In this document: positions 15,303 through 23,453 of the stretch, one piece after another | Layout: every line of letters begins with the position of its first letter | How positions within the stretch are numbered: position 1 is the stretch's first letter | Source: Asanoa sp. WMMD1127 | Lineage (GTDB): Bacteria; Actinomycetota; Actinomycetes; Mycobacteriales; Micromonosporaceae | Direction of reading: 5' to 3' | Length of the DNA: 64,000 bases | Assembly (NCBI RefSeq): GCF_029626225.1 | Contig: NZ_JARUBP010000001.1 | Coordinates: 3,906,001 to 3,970,000 of the forward strand | Notes under the pieces: model-generated | What the model was told of the DNA's origin: nothing | What the model saw: the letters and a program-made list of their open reading frames with translations, nothing else | Databases searched by the model: none | Program-made: the position numbers and the translations under genes

Positions 15303-16355
15303 TCACTCCTTGGCGTAGGAGGCGACATCTCCGGGGGCGGCGGCGACCACGCCGCCCGGGTCCGCATGGCTGTGCGGACCCGGGCCCGGCCCCGTCGAGT
15401 CGCGGATGACCAGTTCGGTCTGCAGGGTTACCTGTGCGGTGGTGCGGCGGTCGTCGCCGTGCGCGAGGAGCATGTCGACGGCCGCCCGTCCGGCGGCGGC
15501 GGTTGGAGTCGCCACCGTCGTCAGCTTGGGCCGGGTGAGGCGGCTCAGCGAGATGTCGTCGATGCCCACCACGCTGATGTCTTCCGGGACCCGGCGGCCC
15601 TGGATCGAGAGGCCTTCGATGAGGCCGATGGCCATGAGGTCGTTGTAGGCGAGGACGGCCGTGACGCCGGAGCGCGCGATCTGCTCGGCGACGGCCATGC
15701 CGCCGTCTTCGGTCGGCAGGTTGGGGCCGAAGACGGTCAGGTCGGCGTCGCCGGCCCGCGCCGCCGACATGGCCGACCGGCGGATCTCCCGGCTGGTCCA
15801 CGAGCCGCGGGGGCCGGCGACCAGGGCGATCCGCCGGTGGCCGAGCCGGCCGAGGTGGTCGATGGCGAGCCGGGCGCCCTGCGCCACGTCCATCACCACG
15901 GTCGGCAGGCCGGTGAGCTGGCGGTTGACCACCACCAGCGGCACCTCGCGGCTGAGCTGCTCGATCAGGCTGTTGCTCATCCGCGGGCTGCACAGCAGCA
16001 CCCCGTCGACCTGCTTGGCCAGGGCGCGGACCAGCCCTTCCTCGACGCTCGCGTCCTCATTGGTGTCGGTCACGAAGATGTGGTAGTCCCGTTGCCGGGC
16101 CTGGCTTTCCGCGGCTTTGATCAGCGGCGGGAAGAACGGGTTGGCGATGTCGGCCACGATCAGGCCGATGTTGTGCGTGCGCCCGGTGATCAGCGCCCGG
16201 GCCGCCCGGTTGGGTCGGTAGCCGAGGTGCTCGGCGCAGGCCAGCACGCGGCTGCGGGTCTCCGGGTTGACCAGGTGCGGCGCCGAGAACGTGCGCGAGA
16301 CCGTGGAGATGTGCACCCCGGACTCGCGCGCGACGTCGCGGATGGTGGCTGGCAC
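15303..16355 (-). CDS. LacI-family transcriptional regulator, 350 aa
   Basis: It has an N-terminal LacI helix-turn-helix with hinge (MPATIRDVARESGVHISTVSRTFSAPHLVNPETRSRVLACAEHLGYRPN), then a periplasmic-binding-protein-like sensor domain from about residue 62 (NIGLIVADIANPFFPPLI, VLLCSPRMSN, VSVVGIDD-type strand DISVVGIDDISLSRLTRPKLTTV). The C-terminus has an extra tail rich in G, P and H. It is the first gene of the importer operon, so it is probably autoregulated, and it is divergent from the catabolic operon at 16580. Two LacI-type palindromes lie between the two (16407 and 16545). The inducer is probably a uronate intermediate. Confidence 0.93.
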   Translation of the reverse strand: MPATIRDVARESGVHISTVSRTFSAPHLVNPETRSRVLACAEHLGYRPNRAARALITGRTHNIGLIVADIANPFFPPLIKAAESQARQRDYHIFVTDTNEDASVEEGLVRALAKQVDGVLLCSPRMSNSLIEQLSREVPLVVVNRQLTGLPTVVMDVAQGARLAIDHLGRLGHRRIALVAGPRGSWTSREIRRSAMSAARAGDADLTVFGPNLPTEDGGMAVAEQIARSGVTAVLAYNDLMAIGLIEGLSIQGRRVPEDISVVGIDDISLSRLTRPKLTTVATPTAAAGRAAVDMLLAHGDDRRTTAQVTLQTELVIRDSTGPGPGPHSHADPGGVVAAAPGDVASYAKE

Positions 16356-16406
16356 GCGGAAACCCCTCCCGAGGTGTGGTGGCGGTCACTCAAGTGCGCC
16401 AATTAA

Positions 16407-16420
16407 TGCAAACGGTTGCG
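16407..16420. promoter_or_regulatory. LacI-type operator, importer side
   Basis: TGCAAACGGTTGCG is an imperfect palindrome centred on CG, the typical half-site pattern of LacI/GntR-like regulators. It lies about 50 bases upstream of the leftward lacI-SBP operon start and matches the perfect site at 16545 in 11 or more of 14 positions. The divergent LacI protein is the obvious candidate to bind it. Confidence 0.6.
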
Positions 16421-16544
16421 TGACTGTCAACGGTCTCTTGTTGCGACTCGGTTGCGGGCGCGATCCCGGCGGGCACTTAGGACTGGCATAGCCGGGTATA
16501 ACGGACAAGACATTGACGGGTACGACGGCTGCGTGGTTAGTTTC

Positions 16545-16560
16545 CTGCAAACGTTTGCAG
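16545..16560. promoter_or_regulatory. LacI-type operator, catabolic side (perfect palindrome)
   Basis: CTGCAAACGTTTGCAG is a perfect 16-bp palindrome lying 19 bases upstream of the ATG at 16580, close to where transcription of the uxaC operon should start. Repression by the divergent LacI regulator would block this operon. A TATAAC at 16497-16502 is a possible -10 element upstream of it, without a good -35. Confidence 0.7.
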
Positions 16561-16579
16561 ATCGCGAAGGGAATCGTCG

Positions 16580-17899
16580 ATGCCTGACGGGCGACGTCGC
16601 TACGCCTTGGTCGGCGCCGGGGCGCGGGCCGGGATGTTCCTGCGCGCGCTGGCCGTCGACCACGCCGACCGGGCCGTCGTCACCGCCCTCGCCGACGTCA
16701 ACCACACGCGGATGGCCGCGCACAACCGCTGGCTGGAGGAGCTCGGCGCGGCACCGGTCAACACCTACGCCGCCGCCGAGTTCGCCGCGATGCTGACCAG
16801 AGAGCGGGTCGACGAGGTGCTGGTCACCAGCGTCGACGCGACCCACGCCGACTACATCGTGGCGGCCCTGCGGGCCGGCTGCGACGTGGTCACCGAAAAG
16901 CCGATGACCACCGACGTCGACGGCTGCCGGCGCATCCTGGCCGCGGTCGAGGAGACCGGCCGGCGGGTGCGGGTGGCCTTCAACTACCGCTACAACCCGT
17001 TGCACGAGGCGCTGCGCGAGCTGCTGGCCGGCGGCGAGATCGGCGAGATCGGCTCCGTCCACTTCGAGTGGTTGCTCGACGTGCGGCACGGCGCCGACTA
17101 CTTCCGCCGCTGGCACCGTGCCGCGGCCAACTCCGGCGGGCTGCTCGTGCACAAGTCCGGCCACCACTTCGACCTCGTCAACTGGTGGCTCGACGCGACG
17201 CCGGCCACCGTCTTCGCGCAGGGCCGGCGGTTCTTCTACGGCCCGGAGGGGCGCCGGCACGGCTACGCGCGCGACTACGCCCGCGGGCACGGCGCGCCCG
17301 AGGCCAAGACCGACCCGTTCGCGCTGCACCTCGCCGACAACCCGCAGCTGCGCGCCCTCTATCTCGACGCCGAGGACGAGGACGGCTACCTGCGCGACCA
17401 GAACGTGTTCGCGCCCGGCGTCACCATCGACGACGACCTCGCCGTGCTGGTGCGCTACTCGACCGGCGCCACCATGACCTACCACCTCACCGCGTACGCG
17501 CCGTGGGAGGGTTATCGCGTCATGGTCAACGGCAGCCGGGGCCGCCTGGAGCTCGAGGTCGTCGAGAGCGACCACGTCAGCCCGGCCGGCGCCAGTGAGG
17601 TCAAGGGCGCCGCCGTGCACGGCGAGGTCGCCGCGGCCGAACGCGGCCGGGCCCGGCTGACCGTCCATCCGTTCTGGGCGCCGCCCCGCGAGGTGCCGGT
17701 TCCCGGTTACCGCCGGGGCGGCCACGGTGGCGCCGACGCCCGGATGACCGCCGTCCTCTTCGGCGGCGCCACGGACCCGATGGACCGCTCGGCCACGGCC
17801 CGCGACGGCGCGCTGGCGCTGCTCACCGGGTTGGCCGCCAACCGTTCGATGGCGACCGGCGCTCCGGTGGCCGCCGCCGACCTGCTCGATCCGACCTGA
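16580..17899 (+). CDS. Gfo/Idh/MocA-family oxidoreductase, 439 aa
   Basis: This is an NAD(P)-dependent sugar or sugar-acid dehydrogenase. The N-terminal Rossmann fold starts RRYALVGAGARAGMFLRAL, and the conserved EKPMTTDV (about residues 113-120) supplies the lysine typical of the family. The C-terminal beta-sheet domain includes HKSGHHFDLVNWWLDATP, whose aspartate and histidine are the usual catalytic residues. At 439 residues it is longer than simple family members because of an insert around 215-280 (RRHGYARDYARGHGAPEAKT and an acidic loop). It is the first gene of the uronate operon, controlled by the palindrome 19 bases upstream. The substrate is unknown. Confidence 0.88.
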   Translation: MPDGRRRYALVGAGARAGMFLRALAVDHADRAVVTALADVNHTRMAAHNRWLEELGAAPVNTYAAAEFAAMLTRERVDEVLVTSVDATHADYIVAALRAGCDVVTEKPMTTDVDGCRRILAAVEETGRRVRVAFNYRYNPLHEALRELLAGGEIGEIGSVHFEWLLDVRHGADYFRRWHRAAANSGGLLVHKSGHHFDLVNWWLDATPATVFAQGRRFFYGPEGRRHGYARDYARGHGAPEAKTDPFALHLADNPQLRALYLDAEDEDGYLRDQNVFAPGVTIDDDLAVLVRYSTGATMTYHLTAYAPWEGYRVMVNGSRGRLELEVVESDHVSPAGASEVKGAAVHGEVAAAERGRARLTVHPFWAPPREVPVPGYRRGGHGGADARMTAVLFGGATDPMDRSATARDGALALLTGLAANRSMATGAPVAAADLLDPT

Positions 17900-17913
17900 C
17901 CGCGAGGGAGTGC

Positions 17914-19320
17914 ATGTCCGACCTGCTTTTTCCGGCCGAGCCGGGTCAGCGCGCGATCGCCCGCGAGCTCTACGAACTCGCGCGCGACCAGCCGCTGATC
18001 TCGCCGCACGGCCATGTCGACCCCGCCGTCCTGGCCGACGACGAGCCGTTCCCCGACCCGGCCCGGCTGCTCATCGTGCCGGACCACTACCTGACCCGGA
18101 TGCTGCTCAGCCAGGGCATCCCGCCGGCCCGGCTCGGCGTGCCGACCCGCGACGGCGAGCCCACCGAGACCGACGGCCGTGCCATCTGGCGGCTGTTCGC
18201 CGCCCACTGGCACCTGTTCCGCGGCACCCCGTCGCGGCTCTGGCTCGAGCGCACGTTCGAGACCGTCTTCGGCGTCACCACCCGCCTCACGCCGGAGACC
18301 GCCGACGAGGTCTACGACGCGATCGCCGCGCGCCTCACCGAGTCGGCCTTCCGGCCCCGCGCGCTGTTCGAGCGCTTCAACATCGAGGTGCTGGCCACCA
18401 CCGAGTCGCCGCTGGACGACCTGGCCGCGCACGCCAAGCTGGCGGCCGACGGCTGGGGCGGCCGGGTGATCACCACGTTCCGCCCCGACGACGTGGTCGA
18501 CATGGAGTTCGAGGGCTGGGCCCAGCGGGTGGCCCGGCTCGGCGAGGTGGCCGGCGAGGACACCGCCACCTACAAGGGCTACCTGGCCGCCCTGCGGTCG
18601 CGCCGGGAGGCGTTCATCGCGGCCGGTGCGACGTCCAGCGACCACGGCCACCCGACCGCCCGTACCCTCGACCTGGCCCCCGCCGAGGCGGCCCGGCTGT
18701 TCGCCCGCGGCCTGCGCGGCGAGGCGGACGCGGCCGACGCGGAGGCCTTCCGCGCGCACATGCTCGTCGAGTTCGCCCGGATGTCCATCGAGGACGGTCT
18801 GGTGCTGCAGCTGCACCCCGGCGCGGTGCGCAACCACAACCGGTGGCTGCACGGGGCGCACGGCCGCGACGTGGGCGGCGACATCCCGCAGGCGACCGAA
18901 TACCTGCACGCGCTCACCCCGCTGCTCGACGCCTACGGCAACGACCCCCGGCTGCGCGTGGTGGTCTACACGCTCGACGAGTACACGTTCACCCGGGAGC
19001 TCGCCCCGATCGCCGGTGGCTATGCCGCGATCTATCTCGGCGCGCCCTGGTGGTTCCTCGACTCGCCCGAGGTGCTGCGCCGGTTCCGCGAGGCGGTCAC
19101 CGAGAGCGCCGGCTTCTACAACACGGCCGGCTTCGTCGACGACACCCGCGCGTTCTGCTCGATCCCGGTGCGCCACGACGTGGCCCGCCGGGTCGACGCC
19201 GGCTTCCTGGCGCGGCTGGTGGCCGAGCACCGGCTGCCGTTCGACGAGGCCGCGGAAACCATCGTCGACCTCGCGTACCGGCTGCCCAAGCGGGTATTCC
19301 GGCTGGGAGATGAGCAGTGA
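17914..19320 (+). CDS. uxaC: uronate (glucuronate/galacturonate) isomerase UxaC, 468 aa
   Basis: It converts D-galacturonate to D-tagaturonate or D-glucuronate to D-fructuronate, the first cytoplasmic step after pectin breakdown. The length (468) and the N-terminal PLISPHGHVDPAVLADDEPFPDPARLL match actinobacterial UxaC; the HGH motif binds the metal. Also typical are LARTFETVFGVT-like WLERTFETVFGVTTRLTP, LATTESPLDDL, and the C-terminal APWWFLDSPEVLRRFREAVTESAGFYNTAGFVDDTRAFCSI. It starts 14 bases after the dehydrogenase and overlaps the dehydratase gene by four bases (GTGA). The identification is firm; which hexuronate is preferred is not visible. Confidence 0.96.
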   Translation: MSDLLFPAEPGQRAIARELYELARDQPLISPHGHVDPAVLADDEPFPDPARLLIVPDHYLTRMLLSQGIPPARLGVPTRDGEPTETDGRAIWRLFAAHWHLFRGTPSRLWLERTFETVFGVTTRLTPETADEVYDAIAARLTESAFRPRALFERFNIEVLATTESPLDDLAAHAKLAADGWGGRVITTFRPDDVVDMEFEGWAQRVARLGEVAGEDTATYKGYLAALRSRREAFIAAGATSSDHGHPTARTLDLAPAEAARLFARGLRGEADAADAEAFRAHMLVEFARMSIEDGLVLQLHPGAVRNHNRWLHGAHGRDVGGDIPQATEYLHALTPLLDAYGNDPRLRVVVYTLDEYTFTRELAPIAGGYAAIYLGAPWWFLDSPEVLRRFREAVTESAGFYNTAGFVDDTRAFCSIPVRHDVARRVDAGFLARLVAEHRLPFDEAAETIVDLAYRLPKRVFRLGDEQ

Positions 19321-20603
19321 CCACGATCCGCGCCGTGGAGGTGCACGACGTCCGGTTCCCGACCGCGGCCGCCGGCGACGGCTCCGACGCCATCAACCGG
19401 GGCGACTACTCGGCGACCTATGTGGAGCTGAGCACCGACGGCCCGCTGGTCGGCGCCGGCTTCACGTTCACCAACGGCCGGGGCAACGAGCTGACCTGCG
19501 CCGCCGTCCGGGCGCTGGCCCACCACGTGGTCGGCCGGGACCTGGCCGGGATCGCCGCCGAGCCGGTCGCGTTCTGGCGCTCGCTCACCGCCGACCCACA
19601 GCTGCGCTGGCTCGGCCCGGAGAAGGGCGTCATCCACATGGCGACCGGCGCGCTGGTCAACGCCGTCTGGGACCTGCGGGCCAAGGCCGCCGGGATGCCG
19701 CTCTGGCAGCTGCTGGCCGAGCTGCCGACCGAGGAGCTGGTCGCCAACGTCGACTTCCACCACATCACCGACGCGCTCACCCCCGACGACGCGGCGGCCA
19801 TCCTCGACAAGGGTCGCCACGGGTACGCCGAGCGGCTGGCCCAGGTGCGGCGGGACGGCTTCCCGTCGTACACCACGTCGGTCGGCTGGCTGGGCTATCC
19901 CGACGAGAAGGTCCGCGAGCTGACCCGGGCCGCGTACGCCGAGGGTTGGCGGGCCATGAAGATGAAGGTCGGCGGCGACCTCGACGACGACGTGCGGCGG
20001 GCCCGGATCATCCGTGCCGAGATCGGCCCCGACGCGCTGCTGATGATGGACGCCAACCAGGTGTGGGACGTCGACGAGGCGATCGCGGCGATGGCCCGGC
20101 TGGCCGAGGTAGACCCCTACTGGATCGAGGAGCCGACGCACGCCGACGACGTGCTCGGCCACGCCCGCATCCAGCGTGCGGTGGCCCCGATCCGGGTCGC
20201 CACCGGCGAGGTCGCGGCCAACCGGGTGATCTTCAAGCAGCTGCTCCAGGCCGAGGCGATCGGGGTCATGCAGATCGACGCGTGCCGGGTCGGCGGGGTC
20301 AACGAGGTGCTCGCCGAGCTGCTGCTGGCGGCGAAGTTCGGCGTGCCGGTCTGCCCGCACGCCGGCGGCGTCGGCCTCTGCGAGCTGGTGCAGCACCTCG
20401 CGTTCTTCGACTACCTGCGGGTCGGCGGCTCGCTCGACGGAAGGATGGTGGAGTACGTGGACCACCTGCACGAGCACTTCGTCGACCCGGTGCGCACCCG
20501 GGGCGGCCGCTACCTCCTGCCGACCGAGCCCGGCTACAGCGCCACGATGAAACCCGAGTCGGTCGCCGAGTTCTCGTTCCCCGACGGGCCGGTGTGGCGA
20601 TGA
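19317..20603 (+). CDS. enolase-superfamily sugar-acid dehydratase (L-fuconate dehydratase-like), 428 aa
   Basis: It belongs to the mandelate-racemase/enolase superfamily, in the L-fuconate dehydratase branch: GSDAINRGDYSATYVELSTDG, GPEKGVIHMATGALVNAVWDLRAKAAG and YVDHLHEHFVDPVRTRGGRYL are near-diagnostic. The K-x-K base (MKMKVGG), the metal ligands in LLMMDANQVWDVD and DPYWIEEP, and the acidic partner/histidine pair (QIDACRVGG, CPHAGG) are present. The motif ATGEHxxNR, as I recall it from the family, is ATGEVAANR here, so one histidine is missing. In this uronate operon it may dehydrate altronate or mannonate to 2-keto-3-deoxygluconate instead of L-fuconate. GTG 19317 overlaps the uxaC stop. 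Confidence 0.88.
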   Translation: MTTIRAVEVHDVRFPTAAAGDGSDAINRGDYSATYVELSTDGPLVGAGFTFTNGRGNELTCAAVRALAHHVVGRDLAGIAAEPVAFWRSLTADPQLRWLGPEKGVIHMATGALVNAVWDLRAKAAGMPLWQLLAELPTEELVANVDFHHITDALTPDDAAAILDKGRHGYAERLAQVRRDGFPSYTTSVGWLGYPDEKVRELTRAAYAEGWRAMKMKVGGDLDDDVRRARIIRAEIGPDALLMMDANQVWDVDEAIAAMARLAEVDPYWIEEPTHADDVLGHARIQRAVAPIRVATGEVAANRVIFKQLLQAEAIGVMQIDACRVGGVNEVLAELLLAAKFGVPVCPHAGGVGLCELVQHLAFFDYLRVGGSLDGRMVEYVDHLHEHFVDPVRTRGGRYLLPTEPGYSATMKPESVAEFSFPDGPVWR

Positions 20604-22066
20604 ACCCGCTGCTCGGTCTCGGCTCGCTGCGCCGGCTGCCGGTCGAGAGCCGGCCGCTGGTGCGGCCCGGCACGGTGCCCGCCGGCATCGTGCACATCGG
20701 ACTCGGCGCGTTCCACCGGGCACACCAGGCGCTCTACACCGAGGAGGCGCTCGCGGCCGCCGGCGGCGACTGGGGGATCGTCGGCGTCGCGCCCCGCTCG
20801 ACGGCGGTGGTCGCCGCGCTCGAGGCGCAGGACCTGCTCTACAGCGTCAGCGAGGTGTCCGCGGAGGGCACCCGGGCCCGGGTCGTCGGGGCGTTCGCGG
20901 GCGCCCGGGCCGCGTCCGCCGACCCGGACTCCGTCGTGGCCCTCCTCGCCGACCCGGCGATCCGGGTGGTGACGCTGTGCATGACGGAGAAGGCCTACCG
21001 GCTCGACCCGGCGACCGGCCGGCTGCTCGACGACCCGGCGCTGGACGCGGACCTGCGCGGTGACCGGCCGCCGACCACGGTGCCGGGGCTGCTCTTCCGC
21101 GGCCTGGTCGCCCGGTCCCGCACCGACGCCGGCCCGATCGCGATCGTGAGCTGCGACAACTTCTCCGCCAACGGACGCCGCACGGGCGGCATGCTCGAGG
21201 CGGCGTACGCCCGCGCCGGGCACGACGACTCCTGGCTGCGCGCCAACGTGCGCTGCCCCGGCACGATGGTCGACCGGATCGTGCCGGCCTCGACCGACGC
21301 GAGCCGGGCCGCCGCCGCCGCGCTGCTGGGCGTGCGGGACGAGGTCGCGGTCTACGGCGAGCCCTACCGGCAGTGGGTGATCGAGGACGACTTCCCGGCC
21401 GGGCGGCCCGCCTGGGAGACCGCCGGCGCGGTGCTGACCGACGACGCCGGGCCGTGGGAGCGGCTCAAGCTGCGCTCGCTCAACGGGGTGCACTCGGCCA
21501 TGGCCTACCTGGGCGCGCTCGCCGGGTGCGAGACGATCGCCGACGCCTACCGGATGGCCGGTCTCGCCGACGCGATGCGGCGGTTCGTGGCCGAGGACGT
21601 GGCGCCGAGCTTCACCCCGCCGGACGGCGTCTCGGTGGTGGAATACGGGGAGTCGGCGCTGGAGCGGTTCGCCAACCCGGCCATCGTCCACCGGACCACC
21701 CAGGTCGCCATGGACGGCTCGCAGAAGCTGCCCCAGCGGGTGCTGGAGACGATCCGCGACCGCCGGGCGGCGGGCGGGGTCCCGCGCTACGGCGCCCTGG
21801 TCGTCGCGGCCTGGATGCGGTACGCCCGCGGCGTCGCCGACGACGGCCGGTCGCTGACCCTCGACGACCCGCTGGCCGACCGGATCCGCGCGGCCGTGGC
21901 CGACGCCCCCGCAAGCCCGGAGGGCCTCGCCGACGCGCTGTTCGGGCTGACCGCGGTGTTCCCCGCCGACCTGGCGGCCGACGAGACCGTGCGCGGTCTC
22001 GTCGTCGAGTGGCTGACCGAGCTCGACAAGCACGGCGTGGAGTCCACACTGGCCGGTGTGCGATGA
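20600..22066 (+). CDS. mannitol dehydrogenase-family hexuronate reductase (fructuronate/tagaturonate), 488 aa
   Basis: A long-chain polyol/uronate dehydrogenase. The N-terminal NAD-binding segment is GIVHIGLGAFHRAHQALYTEEAL (about residues 29-52). The middle has VVTLCMTEKAYRLD and SCDNFSANGRRTGG. The C-terminal domain shows the catalytic lysine motif KLRSLNGVHSAMAYLGALAGCETI. ATG 20600 overlaps the dehydratase stop. It is flanked by uxaC and a sugar-acid dehydratase, so it most likely reduces D-fructuronate or D-tagaturonate to mannonate or altronate (UxuB/UxaB role) rather than acting on mannitol. That assignment comes from context. Confidence 0.88.
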   Translation: MNPLLGLGSLRRLPVESRPLVRPGTVPAGIVHIGLGAFHRAHQALYTEEALAAAGGDWGIVGVAPRSTAVVAALEAQDLLYSVSEVSAEGTRARVVGAFAGARAASADPDSVVALLADPAIRVVTLCMTEKAYRLDPATGRLLDDPALDADLRGDRPPTTVPGLLFRGLVARSRTDAGPIAIVSCDNFSANGRRTGGMLEAAYARAGHDDSWLRANVRCPGTMVDRIVPASTDASRAAAAALLGVRDEVAVYGEPYRQWVIEDDFPAGRPAWETAGAVLTDDAGPWERLKLRSLNGVHSAMAYLGALAGCETIADAYRMAGLADAMRRFVAEDVAPSFTPPDGVSVVEYGESALERFANPAIVHRTTQVAMDGSQKLPQRVLETIRDRRAAGGVPRYGALVVAAWMRYARGVADDGRSLTLDDPLADRIRAAVADAPASPEGLADALFGLTAVFPADLAADETVRGLVVEWLTELDKHGVESTLAGVR

Positions 22067-23298
22067 CCACGGGGGCGCGGGTCGCGCTGATCGGCGCCAA
22101 CGGCCACGGCCGCTGGCACCGGCGGCGGCTCGCGCCCCGGCACGAGGCGGGCGAGATCGTGTTCGCCGGCATCGCCGAGCCCAACCCGGTCGACCCGGAC
22201 GCGCCGGTGCCCGCGGACACGCCCGTCTTCGGCGATCATCGTGAGCTGCTCGCGAACGCCCGGCCCGACGTGGTGGTGATCTGCACGCCGCCGGGCAGCC
22301 ACCTGCCCATCGCGCTGGACGCCCTGGCCGCCGGGTGCGACGTGCTGCTGGAGAAGCCGCCGGTGCTGTCGCTGGCCGACCACGAGCGGCTGGCGGCGGC
22401 CCTGGCCGAGACCGGCCTGGCCTGCCAGGTGGGCTTCCAGGCGCTCGGGTCGGCCGCGTTGGACGAGCTGCGCGCGTCCGTCGCGGGGGGCGCGCTGGGC
22501 CGGCTCACCGGCGTCGCCGCGGTGGCGTCGTGGCAGCGCGACGACGCCTACTACGCCCGCTCGCCGTGGGCGGGCCGCCGGGCCGTGGACGGCGCCCTGA
22601 CCAACCCGCTCGGCCACGCCGTCATGCAGGCCCTCGCCATCGCCGATCCCTTGCTCTGCAGCCATATACGCATCACCGGTAGCGGGCCGACAGGTGATGC
22701 GTATATGGCTGCAGAGCAAGGGGCGGCGACCCTGCCGAGTCGGATCGAGGTCGAGCGGTACCGGACCCGGCCGATCGAGAGTGACGACACCGCCGTGCTG
22801 CGGCTGACCGTCCCGGGCGGGCCACCGGTCGTCGTCGCCGTCACGCTGGCCGGCGAGGAGTTCATCCCCGGTGAGGTGGTCGTCACCGGGGAGCGGGGGA
22901 GCGCCACCTTGGAATACCCGACCGACCGCCTGCGGCTGCCCGGCGAACCCGGCCTGCGCGAGGTGCCCGGCCGGGTCGACCTGCTCGACAACCTGCTCGC
23001 ACACCGGGCCGACCGGGCGGGCGTCCCGTTGCGGGCGCCACTGGCCGCCACCGTGGGCTTCACGGCGGTGGTCGACGCCCTCGGTGACGCGCCGCCGCCG
23101 GTGGCGCTCGACGCCGGTGTCGTCAGCGACATCGGCGCCGGGCCGGCCCGGATCCGCTCCATCGGCGGGATCAACGACGTGCTCCGCCGGGCCGCGAACG
23201 GGCTCGCGCTGCCGTCCGAGCTCGGCGTGCCGTGGGCCCACCCACCGCACACGGAAACGGTTCTGCAAACCACGGGGTCAACCGCCCACCTGAAATAG
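22063..23298 (+). CDS. Gfo/Idh/MocA-family oxidoreductase carrying an in-frame palindromic insert, 411 aa
   Basis: It is an NAD(P)-dependent oxidoreductase. The Rossmann start reads RVALIGANGHGRWHRRRL, the family lysine motif is LLEKPPVLSL (about 102-111), and the C-terminal domain has TNPLGHAVMQALAIAD and VERYRTRPIESDDTAVLRL. Codons 196-220 are entirely made of a 75-bp palindrome encoding PLLCSHIRIT-GSGPT-GDAYMAAEQG, in a place where a helix should run into a beta strand. The reading frame is intact before and after, but the insert could disturb folding. ATG 22063 overlaps the reductase stop. A hairpin terminator follows, so this is the last gene of the operon. Confidence 0.85.
   Translation: MTTGARVALIGANGHGRWHRRRLAPRHEAGEIVFAGIAEPNPVDPDAPVPADTPVFGDHRELLANARPDVVVICTPPGSHLPIALDALAAGCDVLLEKPPVLSLADHERLAAALAETGLACQVGFQALGSAALDELRASVAGGALGRLTGVAAVASWQRDDAYYARSPWAGRRAVDGALTNPLGHAVMQALAIADPLLCSHIRITGSGPTGDAYMAAEQGAATLPSRIEVERYRTRPIESDDTAVLRLTVPGGPPVVVAVTLAGEEFIPGEVVVTGERGSATLEYPTDRLRLPGEPGLREVPGRVDLLDNLLAHRADRAGVPLRAPLAATVGFTAVVDALGDAPPPVALDAGVVSDIGAGPARIRSIGGINDVLRRAANGLALPSELGVPWAHPPHTETVLQTTGSTAHLK
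22648..22722. repeat. perfect palindromic element inserted in frame in a coding sequence
   Basis: Two perfect 30-nt inverted arms (22648-22677 and 22693-22722) are separated by a 15-nt loop. The arms contain an A+T-richer core (CCATATACGCATCAC) unlike the surrounding gene. The element is 75 bp, a multiple of three, and begins exactly on a codon boundary, so the gene stays open. No clear target duplication is visible. It resembles in concept the in-frame palindromic elements known from Rickettsia. In RNA it would form a 30-bp hairpin. Confidence 0.85.
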
Positions 23299-23299
23299 G

Positions 23300-23345
23300 G
23301 CCAATAGGCGCCTACCCGACCGTTTCGACGGTCGGGCCCATTGGC
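23300..23345 (+). terminator. two-tier hairpin terminator of the uronate operon
   Basis: A 9-bp stem (23315-23323 with 23328-23336) is closed by a TTCG tetraloop. Around it, GCCAAT (23300-23305) can pair with ATTGGC (23340-23345). It starts two bases after the stop of the preceding gene and lies upstream of the pectate lyase promoter. There is no strong U tract. Confidence 0.7.
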
Positions 23346-23386
23346 ATTGCCGCAATTCTCTGCAACATACCTGCACATCGACAGCA

Positions 23387-23416
23387 TTGACACTCATAAA
23401 GACCGATACCTATGTT
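23387..23416 (+). promoter_or_regulatory. sigma70-type promoter of the pectate lyase cluster
   Basis: A perfect -35 box TTGACA (23387-23392) is followed after 18 bases by TATGTT (23411-23416). It lies about 40 bases upstream of ATG 23454, in a locally A+T-rich stretch. A start near 23423 would leave a 30-base leader with ACGGAGTG as ribosome-binding site. Confidence 0.65.
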
Positions 23417-23453
23417 TCAGAATAGGTTTCCAGGTTGCGAACGGAGTGTCTCA

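Noticed and set aside
22648-22722. Palindrome as an ordinary transcription terminator
   Set aside because: It lies in the middle of an intact coding frame, keeps codon phase and has no T tract; a separate terminator follows the gene at 23300.
23260-23277. Third LacI-like site (TTCTGCAAACC) at the end of the 22063 gene
   Set aside because: Only one half-site matches the TGCAAACG pattern and no palindrome is formed, so it is probably chance within coding sequence.
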